The translations under genes were made by a program, and so were the position numbers. A DNA stretch of 64,000 nt. Source: Isochrysis galbana (taxonomy: Eukaryota > Haptophyta > Isochrysidales > Isochrysidaceae). Below are positions 55,706 through 64,000 of this stretch, piece by piece; the first letter of the stretch is position 1; every line of letters begins with the position of its first letter. The stretch covers positions 5,790,494-5,854,493 of the forward strand of contig CM030938.1 in the NCBI GenBank assembly GCA_018136815.1, given 5' to 3'. The notes below the pieces were generated by a model. That model did not search any database and was not told the DNA's origin. It worked only from the letters and a program-made list of their open reading frames with translations.

Positions 55706-55910
55706 TCTCTCCCTCGCTCGCTCACTCTCTCTCCCTCTCTCTCCCTCTCCCCCTCTCTCTCTCCCTCCCCCTCTCTCCCTCTCTCCCTCTCTCTCTCTCT
55801 CTCTCTCGTCTCTCTCCTGATTGGGCGCCGCGCGGGGGGGGGGGGGAAGGGGGAAGGGGGGGCGCGCGCGGGGGGGGGGGGGGGGGGCGGCGGGGGGACG
55901 GCGCGGGGGG
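55430..55910. repeat. GA tract, CT tract and poly-G block upstream of the ARM gene
   Basis: GA-rich 55440-55620, CT-rich 55660-55808, then G-runs at 55833-55842, 55853-55860 and 55871-55888. This is a second purine-to-pyrimidine inversion like 29700-30500. The G-runs could form quadruplexes. Confidence 0.9.
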
Positions 55911-56342
55911 ACCCGAAGAAGACGCGGCCGGCCGCCCTTTCCTCCATCGCCTCGCGCCGCTTGCGGAGATGGGAGAGCGTCGTCTCGGACGGCCCTCGTT
56001 CGGGGGGGTGCTTCCAAAAAAAGGGGGGGAGAGAGGAGGAGGGACCGATCTGCACCGATCTCTTCCCGTCGGAGAGGCTCAGAATCAGACCCAATCTCAA
56101 ACCTCGAGGACGTTGGGAGCCTAGGTGTGTAATCATCGCCGGAGGCGAGGACAATTTTTGTATAATTCGTATTCAACGGGCCAGATTTTGAAGTCAAGTG
56201 AATACGAGTGGGATGCGAGTCACTGTCACGGTGTCAGACGATAAGGGATGGTGCATCAGCTCATCAGCTGACACCAACTTCAAGGATATCAGTAGCCTAG
56301 ATGGAAAATACGTCTTTCCGTTGTCCTGTGAAGTGTGAAGGC
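55911..56342. other. Spacer upstream of repeat R1
   Basis: No gene is supported. It probably includes the distal 5' region of the ARM gene. Confidence 0.3.
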
Positions 56343-56632
56343 AACTGTCGAGTCGAGGGTAGGCTGAGGGCTCTGAGCCGGAGCCACTCCGTCGCGAGGG
56401 GCACCGGCGGCTAGCGCGGCGCTTTGGCACTGCTCCCCGCCGGGAGTCGGGTGTCGGATGAATGAAATTCTGCATAGGGTCGGGCAACTCTATAGGGGGT
56501 TTTGGACTGGGGAAGAACGAAAAACGGCGAACGAAGGGCGATGGGGCGGTGCGGCGCTCCTAGCGGCCCTAGAGTGATGGATGGAAAGAGACTGTTAGAC
56601 GCCTACAAAGAACCTCTCCCTCAGGGAGGTAG
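56343..56632 (+). repeat. Dispersed repeat R1, copy C (most complete)
   Basis: Runs from TGTCGAGTCGAGGG through GGCTAGCGCGGCGCTTTGG, GAAATTCTGCATAGGGTCGG and GCGGCGCTCCTAGCGGCCC to CCCTCAGGGAGG. It is followed directly by repeat E4. It shows the order of the parts separated in copy B. Confidence 0.8.
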
Positions 56633-56992
56633 AGGTGGGGGAGAGTGGGTTGGAAAAAAAAACTCTTGTTGATCCGGAGGCCCACATTTTTTTATCGTCG
56701 GACCGGGGGAAGATTTCCCCTCGTCTCTCTCCCCGCTCGATTCCGAATCCGAGGAAGAGCGATGGCGACCGACCCGCCTGACAGGCCGACCTTCGCCGCG
56801 CTCCAGCGAGAGCACGGCGGTGGTCAGCCCCCCCTTGTCGATGGTGTTCGGACGAAATGGTCCGAGTACACCGGTCGGCGGTCTCACCTGCGTTTCATGC
56901 CACCGCACTCGGCCGATTTCTGCTTCACCTGCCCACGCAGCATGGCCGCCAGCCCCACACCACACCACTTCCAGCCCCAACCGGAGGAGATA
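56632..56992 (+). mobile_element. Repeat family E4 copy with an open coding start
   Basis: Inverse of 1885-2257. A T-rich leader is followed by an ATG at 56762 and MATDPPDRPTFAALQREHGG, then GVRTKWSEYTGRRSHLRFMP and FCFTCPRSMA. The frame is open for at least 75 codons here. Family unknown; likely the first coding block of an element or a duplicated host exon. Confidence 0.6.
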
Positions 56993-57414
56993 AATTACTT
57001 AACAGTACTAAATCCGGAAAATATCAAGAATTTTCTTAGTAGCACGACATCCGACAACTCGAAATTGATCGAGCTCTTAATAACAACAAGGAGAAGGAGC
57101 TGTACGAAAACTTCGTGAATAGGCTTGATGATGACAAATACGGCAGGTTCATAAGGGCATACACATCATTCAGGCGTTTCGATAGAGGGTATGTCAATTA
57201 CGATCAGCTCACGCAAATTGCCGGTAAAGAGAGGTTAAAACATCAGATGAAGAACATTGAAAATCCAAATGAACGTGATTACAATGTGGATTTGATTCTG
57301 ATAGATAAAGATTTCAAGAACGATGTAACTACATTGGTGAAGAGGGTGTTGTCAGTCTCGCGTAAGTTGTATGAAGAAAAGATGCGAACCCCCCACGCTA
57401 GAAGGTCACGTTGA
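56993..57414 (+). CDS. AT-rich coding fragment of unknown origin
   Basis: This stretch is clearly more AT-rich than the surrounding DNA. One frame reads INYLTVLNPENIKNFLSSTT and a second, from about 57060, continues EIDRALNNNKEKELYENFVN, RLDDDKYGRFIRAYTSFRRF and KDFKNDVTTLVKRVLSVSRK to a stop at 57412-57414. Together, with one frameshift near 57060, they look like a single charged, helical domain of about 125 aa. I do not recognise it. Base composition unlike the neighbours suggests DNA from another source, possibly a virus-like or plasmid-like element, but nothing confirms this. Confidence 0.35.
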
Positions 57415-58043
57415 CGTTATGTAAGAACACGGACCAAACCCGTTCCATCACCCTATTCAAAGGCGATAAGCGCCCAATCACCATCACCCACAGCATGGAA
57501 ACGCGTACAACCACAAAGCAACCGAGCCCATGGGACCATGTTGTGCACTCTCTCCCTTCTCTACCAACCATATGGACACCGATCGTGATGAACTAGCGTG
57601 CATGCAAATGCTTCTCGCTGGATTTCAAGGGATGTGTCATGGCGCCAGGCCAAAGTGGTTGTGTTCAAGTGGCTGGAGGAAAGTGCGCTTTTAGAGTGGT
57701 TTTGTGCCCGCATAGCGTTTTCGTACATAACGTTAGGCCTGGTGGACAATATTATTGAGCTCGTCCGTCGGCTCCCCCTTGCTAGGGTATGTGGAATTCC
57801 TCAGTGCCTGAATTTGGATGTGCCACGCGTCTGTGTATGCATAGCGCGTTTTTCGTACGCAATGTTAGCTCTTCTAATTCGAGCTCATTCTACAGCACTT
57901 ATACTGGTACCTCATCTGCTTTCTCCATGCTTCCTCGGTAGGATGTTGCTCCAGTTTGAAGCGCGTGATGACTTCACCCGGTTCACATTTAACGTTGTCA
58001 CTGTCAAGGTGCACGTTGTTTTCGGTGAATGCCCAGTCAGTCG
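57415..58043. other. Unassigned region between two possible element genes
   Basis: A partial internal duplication is visible: TTTTGTGCCCGCATAGCGTT, TTCGTACATAACGTTAG and, further on, TGTATGCATAGCGCGTTTTT, CGTACGCAATGTTAG. Frames on both strands are moderately open, but none has a recognisable domain. Confidence 0.3.
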
Positions 58044-58553
58044 TCACTTCACGACCCACACACTTAGTGCACTGCAGCGCGACCGACCCGGTCTTCTCCT
58101 ATATAGAGGGACTCCTAAACTCTCAGACACCCATACGGCATCAGACCGCTCAACGTCTCTTCTGCCTTCTGCCACCTCACTACCGATAAACTCGTAGCCA
58201 CCCCCCTCTTGGTCCTCGGGATAATGACCGTTAATGAGACGATCAATGTAGGCTGTAGTTAGCGTGCGATACTCAGTACGAACCGATCGACGACGACCCG
58301 AGCCAATGGGCACAGTCAGTTTCACTATGTATTTTTGGTGCAGAGCCGAGTCTGCGTATCGTTTCATAATGTGAGACATCTCAAGAGCAGACTCTACAAC
58401 GAATCGTGCGTAGGTGGGCGGAGGACCCGAGCGCGTGAACCCCTCTGCACGAAGTTGACGGTTCCAGCGACGTTTATCTCTGCCCGAGGCTTTTTGGACA
58501 GAAGCGCCGTAGCGGAACTCCCCTTCGATGGCTACTGTTTGTTGAGTTGACAT
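58044..58553 (-). CDS. Hypothetical protein, 169 aa
   Basis: The ATG at 58553 starts MSTQQTVAIEGEFRYGASVQ, then SGRDKRRWNRQLRAEGFTRS, YARFVVESALEMSHIMKRYA and IVKLTVPIGSGRRRSVRTEY, ending in a basic tail. Composition and codon use are protein-like. I do not recognise the family. With the AT-rich fragment upstream it might belong to one unidentified element. Confidence 0.4.
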   Translation of the reverse strand: MSTQQTVAIEGEFRYGASVQKASGRDKRRWNRQLRAEGFTRSGPPPTYARFVVESALEMSHIMKRYADSALHQKYIVKLTVPIGSGRRRSVRTEYRTLTTAYIDRLINGHYPEDQEGGGYEFIGSEVAEGRRDVERSDAVWVSESLGVPLYRRRPGRSRCSALSVWVVK

Positions 58554-58649
58554 GGTAGTGGGAGCTCTTTGGTATAGGGGAGAGAAAATTTTTCGTCCGA
58601 TGTCCCACTTTTGGTAGAAGTTATAAAACCTCCGACCGAACACCCCTCA

Positions 58650-59340
58650 CCTTACCTATAGGAACAGAAAAAAAGTTGCCCGCGTCCCCACCCCTCCGTG
58701 ACCGACCATGCCGCCCCTTCGTGAACGACCTGTCACCCTTCGTGACCGTCCTGCCACCAGCTGCGCGCGGCTGTGTGTCGCTCTGTGGGGCTGTGTGTGT
58801 GCCTCTGTGTGTCTGTCTGTGTGTGTCTGTGCGCGCCTCTGTGGGACGCTCTCTGTCGGGCCTACGACTCTCTGTCTGAATCACTTCCTGCGCTGCGTCG
58901 TACAACACACACACACACAAATCAACAGCACGAGACCATCACGCGCACGCATCAAAGGGGGAGCAGGGGGACCAGCACCACCAACACACTCACACATACG
59001 CGCGCACCGACTCATCAGCCCATACGCAGCGACAAAAGGGAACGAGGGGCTCACACAGGAACCACGAACAGTCATACTGCGCTGCGTCGAACAACCAACC
59101 AGAACTATCCAGAGCACGAGCGAGCACACCGGACGCGTACAAAACCACACGCGCATCACAAGGGAGGGGGAAGGACACCCGCAGCGACTCTCTCACCACG
59201 CGCGCGATACACAACGAGTCAAAGGGGGGCAGGACCTGGCACAGACAGGCTCCAGACACTGGCAGGACAGCGGGCTCGCGCAAGGAGGAGAGCGGGGCGC
59301 GCGCAGGAGCGCAATGTGTAAGAGCATTTGTTTCACTTTC
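58650..59340. other. GT/CA-rich low-complexity region
   Basis: TGTGTGTCTGT-type tracts at 58780-58840 and CA-rich sequence at 58905-59200 (ACACACACACACACA at 58907). The open frames on both strands are simple-sequence artefacts. Confidence 0.6.
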
Positions 59341-59356
59341 CCTGACATTGTTGATA

Positions 59357-59429
59357 CCGCTACTGGCTCAGTGGACGCGGGGCCCTGTCAGTGGTGTGGA
59401 AGCGTGGGATCGACTCCCACTCGGGGAAA
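59357..59429 (+). other. tRNA-like sequence with Pol III boxes A and B
   Basis: Box A TGGCTCAGTGG (59364-59374) and box B GGATCGACTCC (59407-59417) are 43 bp apart, as in a tRNA gene. A D-arm (GCTC with GGGC) and a perfect 5-bp T-arm (GTGGG with CCCAC) can be drawn. The acceptor and anticodon stems do not pair, so it is a tRNA pseudogene or the head of a SINE. Confidence 0.4.
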
Positions 59430-59479
59430 AAATTTTGAGGCCCCTCGAGCAAACCCCCTCTAGAGGCCATTTTTCTGCC

Positions 59480-59757
59480 CCAGTGGGTTGGTGTGTATTT
59501 CAGCCCGCTTTCCCTATTCATCGGTCTTCCAACACCTCCAGCGGTATCTTGGCTTCTATCTCCGTCGCCCGTCTAGGCGGGGCTATTGCGAACGTCGCAA
59601 CCACCGCCGCCATGCCCGTGAATAGTTTGAGGTCTATGTATGCTTTATACCATCTCCACGTGGAGTAGTATTCCGCCGCGTATACGCGGTCTATCCTAGT
59701 GTAGGTCTGGTGCCCGCATCTCGTGTATTGGCCTTTAAGGCTCGGATTGACTAACAA
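59480..59757 (-). pseudogene. LINE endonuclease-like fragment
   Basis: The frame reads NPSLKGQYTRCGHQTYTRID, RVYAAEYYSTWRWYKAYIDL and KLFTGMAAVVATFAIAPPRR, resembling the last part of the AP-type endonuclease of LINEs (a Y-R-x-G-x-x-x-x-R-ID motif followed by a D-H-x-x-V-like region, here with TGMAAV). Only about 80 codons remain. Assignment by pattern alone. Confidence 0.5.
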
Positions 59758-59759
59758 TT

Positions 59760-60012
59760 GAATGTCCGGGGGGAGGAGGTTTTGGAGCGGATGGGCGGGC
59801 CACGCCGGGCCACGACGCGCGCTTCAGGCGAGCCTGTTGAGAGGAGCGGATGGATCCGCAGGGCAGTGTACTCTTGGCAAGCCGCAAGCCACCAGCCACC
59901 AGGCGTGCCAGGAGCATGGGTGGTTCCTCCCCTAAGGCAGGGGAGGAGTGCAGAGAGGGGGGGGGGTCCGCGCCCCCAAATGAGCGAGGCGACTAAGTAT
60001 ACACTTAGTTGC
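59760..60012 (+). repeat. Repeat family E2 copy
   Basis: GCAAGCCGCAAGCCACCAGC and GCCAGGAGCATGGGTGGTTC, CCTCCCCTAAGGCAGGGGAG, a G-run hairpin and GACTAAGTATACACTTAGTT follow the order of the copy at 16660-16812. Confidence 0.65.
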
Positions 60013-60758
60013 AAATATCCGAGAGCGATATACCCGGATATTTTGGCCTACCCCTAGTGGTCTGGCGTGTTGGTGCAACCTAGTAGTGATAGTAACGGCA
60101 CAAATGAAAATGCGCATTCATTTTATTATCGCTAGCGGGGGGCAAAATTGCTGCGGTAAGAGAAGAGTTGTCGGACCAAAGATTAAACCAAGAACCAAAC
60201 ACAATGTAGACTTAGAACGTACAGAACACCGATAGCGGCAAGCCACAACCAACTGACCGTTGCCTTGCCCAATCTTTCACTTATGAGGGAGGGCCGAAGG
60301 AGCGGCGTGAGGCACCGGTTGGGTGCGTCCGCGCGATGTTATCGCCGGCGGCGCGCTAACCGTATCGTATCACTTTCGCACAACACGTGCAGTCGTACAT
60401 GAAGTGCGAAGACGTACATCCAATCACAAAGCTCGAGCTCCACGGCGATGCTCAAAAGACGTCTTAGACCGTGTCGGTTGGCTGCATGCTTAGCAGCAGT
60501 TCCAATGCAATGAAGACGTGCCACCACAAGGCTTGCTAGCAGCCGTTGAATGGCTATTGTGGCGGGCGTCGCCAACTGGCTCTTCATTGGTAGAGTGGGG
60601 TGGCCGATGGTAACGCGGGACGGCACAGGCGGCGGAAAACGCGGGACGGCACAAGAGGCGGAGCTCGTCGCAGGAATACCTGCGGCAGCGCCCTCAGAAC
60701 ACCTGGGCGAGGGCTTGCAGTATTGTGTAGACAAGCATCGACGTCTTCGGCTGCCTCA
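60013..60758. other. Spacer downstream of the CHAT gene
   Basis: No gene is supported with confidence. It probably holds the 3' UTR of the CHAT-GTPase gene and possibly a further exon. Confidence 0.3.
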
Positions 60759-61031
60759 CTACAAGGGGACATCATTAAGCGCCCTAACAACAGCCTCGAG
60801 CCAAGCGGCGAGAGCAGATCCTGTCGCAATTGCTGCTGTCGGCGGCACCAACGGTGGAAGGTCCTGAATGAGAGATGAGGTGAGCTCAGCAAGTTCGGCG
60901 CCAAATACAAGATGCGAGGACGAATGGCCAAGCTCAACCTGTGAGAGGTGTGTAAGGTAGGCACGGTGAGCGGCTAGCAAGGATGTGTAGGGAGGACACT
61001 CAAGGCGCCCGGTGCATGGGCATCTTAACAA
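60759..61031 (-). other. Possible continuation (downstream exon) of the CHAT-GTPase gene
   Basis: Overlapping the stop at 61025, a shifted frame reads LRCPCTGRLECPPYTSLLAA, LGHSSSHLVFGAELAELTSS and ATGSALAAWLEAVVRALNDV P. The last block resembles the helical region of guanylate-binding proteins (a TG-x-x-L-x-x-Y-V-x-A-I-N-like pattern). A frameshift or an unrecognised splice would be needed to include it. Confidence 0.35.
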
Positions 61032-64000
61032 CGCGCGTGGTCGCTGCTGGTAGCTCGGGCATTGATTCGTACAATTCTAGCCGTTGGCAACTGCCGGATT
61101 GAAATATCCGTGAAGGCATCGCGCATGGTTGTGGCATCGCGCTCTCCCGCACTATGCAGCCACGAGTCGATCACCGCCTCTGCAACATCATTGCGGGGGG
61201 CGTCCTTCCAAGTTGCGCTTGTACTTGCGCCGGGGATCGCGGCCGCATGGCCATCCGTGCGATGGGGATCGCGCACAAGGAGCACCAATCGGGTGTGCCC
61301 AACATCGGTCCCGGCGCTCGAGGATGTCGCAAGCACTCCATCAGCCTGGTAACTGGAGTGGGCGGACGTGGCGCGCTGGCGGAGTGACGAGGCGATTCTT
61401 GCGGCGGCGGCCATTTGGTGCACAACCTGCACGGTTGGCTGCCGGTGGTGGTTGAGCACAAGGCGCGACGAGGCGAGCTGCAAGAATGCGAGGACTCGCA
61501 GCGAGGCGTCGTCTAGACCATGGATATGTGAGGAGCTGCGCAAAGGGCGCAGGGGTGACGTGGACAAGTCGCGAGAGAGTGTTGAGAGCGTTGAATCGGT
61601 CGGGCGAGGTAGCCAACCTTCGTCACGCGGCCCTCCTGTGTGCAAGCCGCCACCGGAGGTGGACCCGAGGCCAGTACCGTCAAGAACGAGTAGTGAGCCG
61701 CACCCGTGGACGGGTTTGTAGCTGGCATTGACCTGGGCCCGACGACCAAGGGAGGGCACGATGGAGGCTGCGGCAGTGGCAAAGTGAGCGAACGGCCGCA
61801 GCCATGGCTTGTCGCCTACCCATCGCTCGAGCGTAGGGGTGACGCCACCCGATGTCTGCTCGGTGGAGGCGTGAGATAGCCAGAGCGTAATTGAGGGAGC
61901 GCCTTGTTCCGTGGTCGGATAGTGTGAGGTCTCCAAAGGGACACGAGTTGGGTCCACGGGGGGCGTCTCGTCGGGCGCTGCAAAAATGGTCGCAGAGGCT
62001 TGGGTCGCAGCATCGATGGTTTTTGTGTCCGCGCGGATTGCTGCCATCAGCGCATTCGCAAGGGTGTTCTCGCCATGTTCCGTTGGCCCGGCGATGCCGA
62101 TGGAGCACACGGGGTCTACCGCACGGCGCAAAGCAGCAAGAGCGGAAGGCTCCAAGCGCAACTTGCCGGAGGAGTAGTCTGCGCGCAGCAGGGGCTGTGG
62201 CTGTGGCGGCGGTGCCGTGGTGAGTAGGTAGTGAGCGCTGCCGGCCGCGATGGCGGCGAGGATGACGCCGATTTCGGCCATACGTTTGGCTGATAGGAGT
62301 CGACGAGTAGGAGAATGCGCTGCATCGACCTTGCGCCCAGCGGCCACTGCACCGGCGGCAGAAAGCGCGCCTGAAGAGCTACCTGACGCCCTCACGCCAA
62401 CATTGCTTCCGTCACTGGTTGCAGTCGGGCCTCCATGGCCGGTACCACGCACGGTGCTCGACGAGTTCATCTCCGGCGGGTGCGCCTTAATGTCCGGGAT
62501 GCCAGCGGCAAGCCTGCCCTTGCCCGGACCTCGGTGGACGCGGTACAGATCGCGGCGCGGATACCTTCCGGCGGCAACATCGGCGGGCTGCACCACGCGC
62601 TCGGACGCGGGGTCAATGAGCTCATAGCGTTGGAGCATCACGCCCTGCTCAACGAAAGCATATTGGGGTATTCGTCAATTGGGCAGCAGCGTCATAGCGG
62701 GGTGGGTATGCGCGCGCGGAGTTCCTGCTAGCCTGGGGCGCCAGGTGTGGATTGCTGGCTGGCCGGCCTCCTCGCACCGGCTGGCCCCTGGCCTTCTCGA
62801 GCTGTGCCGTCACGGCGCCGACGCCAGCATCAAATGCTGCCGGATACGGCTTTCCTGCCACCAAGGCAGCGCCAAATCCAAGAGAGAAAACCGCCGAGGC
62901 CACGTTGTGCGCCCGTGTTCGCCAGCCCACTACGCATGGGATGCAAACCTGAGGCGCGAGGGGTGATGCAGTAGGATGAAGGGCTTAGAAGGCCAATCGA
63001 CGACACCACTAGTGGTAAGCTAATCTGCCAGGCCATACCCGCTGCCAGCAGACGGCCGCAGATGAGGGCGAATGACCGACTTGCCTGGTAGAGCATTTCG
63101 CCAAGTGAGCCGAGCTCGAAGCCCGAGGAGCACGCGTTGAGCACGACGCACTCGAGGCAGCCGCCATGAAGCGGCACATGCTGGCGCAACTCAGATGCTA
63201 TCGCAGCGGGCGAGAAAAGCTGTAGCGAGCCGTCGGCGCCTGAGAATCCAAGCGTCCCGGCGCCATCTGCCATCCGCGAGTCGCCGTGCCCAGCGAACCA
63301 GAAAATGTGCGGGCGCCACTCGCGGAGCGCCTGGCGGAGGTCGGAAAAGGAACCTCCTGAGAGCGGCGGCGGCGCGGCGCGCAGAAGACCGGCGGCAATC
63401 AGCGCTTTGGCTTCTGGGTTGCAATCAAGCGGCGCAATGAGCGGTGAACAAAACATGAAGAGTGCGCGACGGCCATCCGGTAATGTCGTCCGATTAATTG
63501 GCGAGGAGCGCGGGAGACGGCCGGATGCCGTGTGAGACGCACACGTGCAGGAGGGGTTGGTGTCCGCATTGCCCGGGGCGGTTCCACCGGCAGTGGCGGG
63601 CGGCGCTGCCGCGGAGGCTGAGGGCGGCGTGCTCGACGGCGAGTGGCTGGCAGCGGCGGTCGAGGCGGTGGCGACAGCGGGCGTGGAGATCCCGTCTGTG
63701 GTGGCCGTTTCGGCCGATTCTTGCGAGATTTCTGATTGGGGATTAGTGGTGCCGGTGGCAAAGACGGGCCGGCGCAGCCGCAAAGCCGCGGACACTGCCG
63801 CGAGAATGCCGCCGACAGGGCCATGCGCACGGGGGGCTGCGGCGATTGCAGGCAGAGCTGCACCAGGCGTGGGCGTCGCGGAGGAAGCGCGTGCCGCACG
63901 GACAGGCGCATCCGTAGGCGGCCGTTGTGCATCGGCTGCTGCCGCCGCGGCGACATTCAACCCCGCAAGTGCGGCCTCTGCGCCATCACCGTTGACAACG
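61025..64000 (-). CDS. CHAT protease domain - transmembrane segment - GB1/RHD3-like GTPase module (partial, runs off right edge)
   Basis: Exon 3 is 62644-61025 and exon 2 is 62948-62778; the intron between them is GTGCGA...CAG, phase 0. Exon 1 is open to the window edge, and its donor could not be fixed (the likely region is 62990-63090). The N-terminal part is Ala/Pro/Ser-rich. The CHAT domain shows RPHIFWFAGHGDSRM (catalytic His at 63286-63288) and CVVLNACSSGFELG (catalytic Cys at 63130-63132); exon 2 gives CVVGWRTRAHNVASAVFSLG and AGKPYPAAFDAGV, the usual CHAT ending, then QRYELIDP. Exon 3 has a TM helix (AEIGVILAAIAAGSAHYLLT) and a guanylate-binding-protein-like core: GIAGPTEHGENTLANAL (P-loop position, but E-N replaces K-S), LLVLDGTGLGS, VLAFLQLASSRLVLN and LVLLVRDPHR (the RD motif). 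The GTPase may be inactive. CHAT is firm; the GTPase call is moderate. Confidence 0.72.

Noticed and set aside
59357-59429. A functional tRNA gene
   Set aside because: Acceptor and anticodon stems do not pair, despite good internal boxes.
58676-59463. Cys/Val- and Thr/His-rich frames over GT/CA repeats
   Set aside because: Simple-sequence translation without conserved features on either strand.

Overview
This window looks like nuclear DNA from a GC-rich unicellular eukaryotic alga. The genes contain short GT-AG introns of about 90-220 bp plus one of about 0.7 kb. One gene is a PAP/fibrillin plastid lipid protein, which implies a plastid. Transposons and very long (GA)n/(CT)n tracts take up much of the space. 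A haptophyte (or pelagophyte) fits best, but that is inference. One 100-bp run of N (37345-37444) shows this is a draft scaffold.

Host genes, left to right: the 3' end of aspartate aminotransferase (1-437, +); RPF2, a Brix-domain ribosome-assembly factor (2753-3944, -, three exons); an MTA/SAH nucleosidase (13174-15324, +, six exons); an IQ-motif multipass membrane protein (17456-20699, -, two exons); a divergent pair of fibrillin (23516-24184, -) and a GNAT acetyltransferase (24639-25298, +); a one-TM protein of unknown function (27356-29449, -); a SOUL heme-binding protein (34810-35725, -, three exons); a pyridoxamine-5'-phosphate-oxidase-like flavoprotein (38035-38814, +); a one-TM protein of unknown function (44401-45741, -); an armadillo-repeat protein (53768-55372, -); and, running off the right edge, a caspase-like CHAT protease joined to a membrane segment and a guanylate-binding-protein-like (GB1/RHD3) GTPase module (61025 to beyond 64000, -). 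That last protein is the most striking host gene.

Mobile DNA fills the rest. A hAT transposase gene with Tudor/Agenet-like modules (5227-12149) has its BED zinc finger split by a 4291-bp element (5970-10260). That element has perfect 17-bp terminal inverted repeats, a 7-bp target duplication and a 204-bp satellite array inside it. A 3568-bp element (47854-51421) with 22-bp terminal inverted repeats and an 8-bp target duplication carries a proline/serine-rich protein and a phage-like DNA-methyltransferase domain, and it sits inside another dispersed repeat. One LINE family is present as at least eight pieces: an ORF1 interrupted by a 659-bp MITE (31608-33902), a copy whose ORF1 is fused to the middle of its RT by an internal deletion (40584-43957), and several stubs. 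At least four further dispersed repeat families recur.

Many of the genes have a long polypyrimidine tract on their coding strand just upstream of the ATG. The strand asymmetry flips at the divergent fibrillin/GNAT pair. All protein assignments come from reading motifs in the translated sequence; no search was run.
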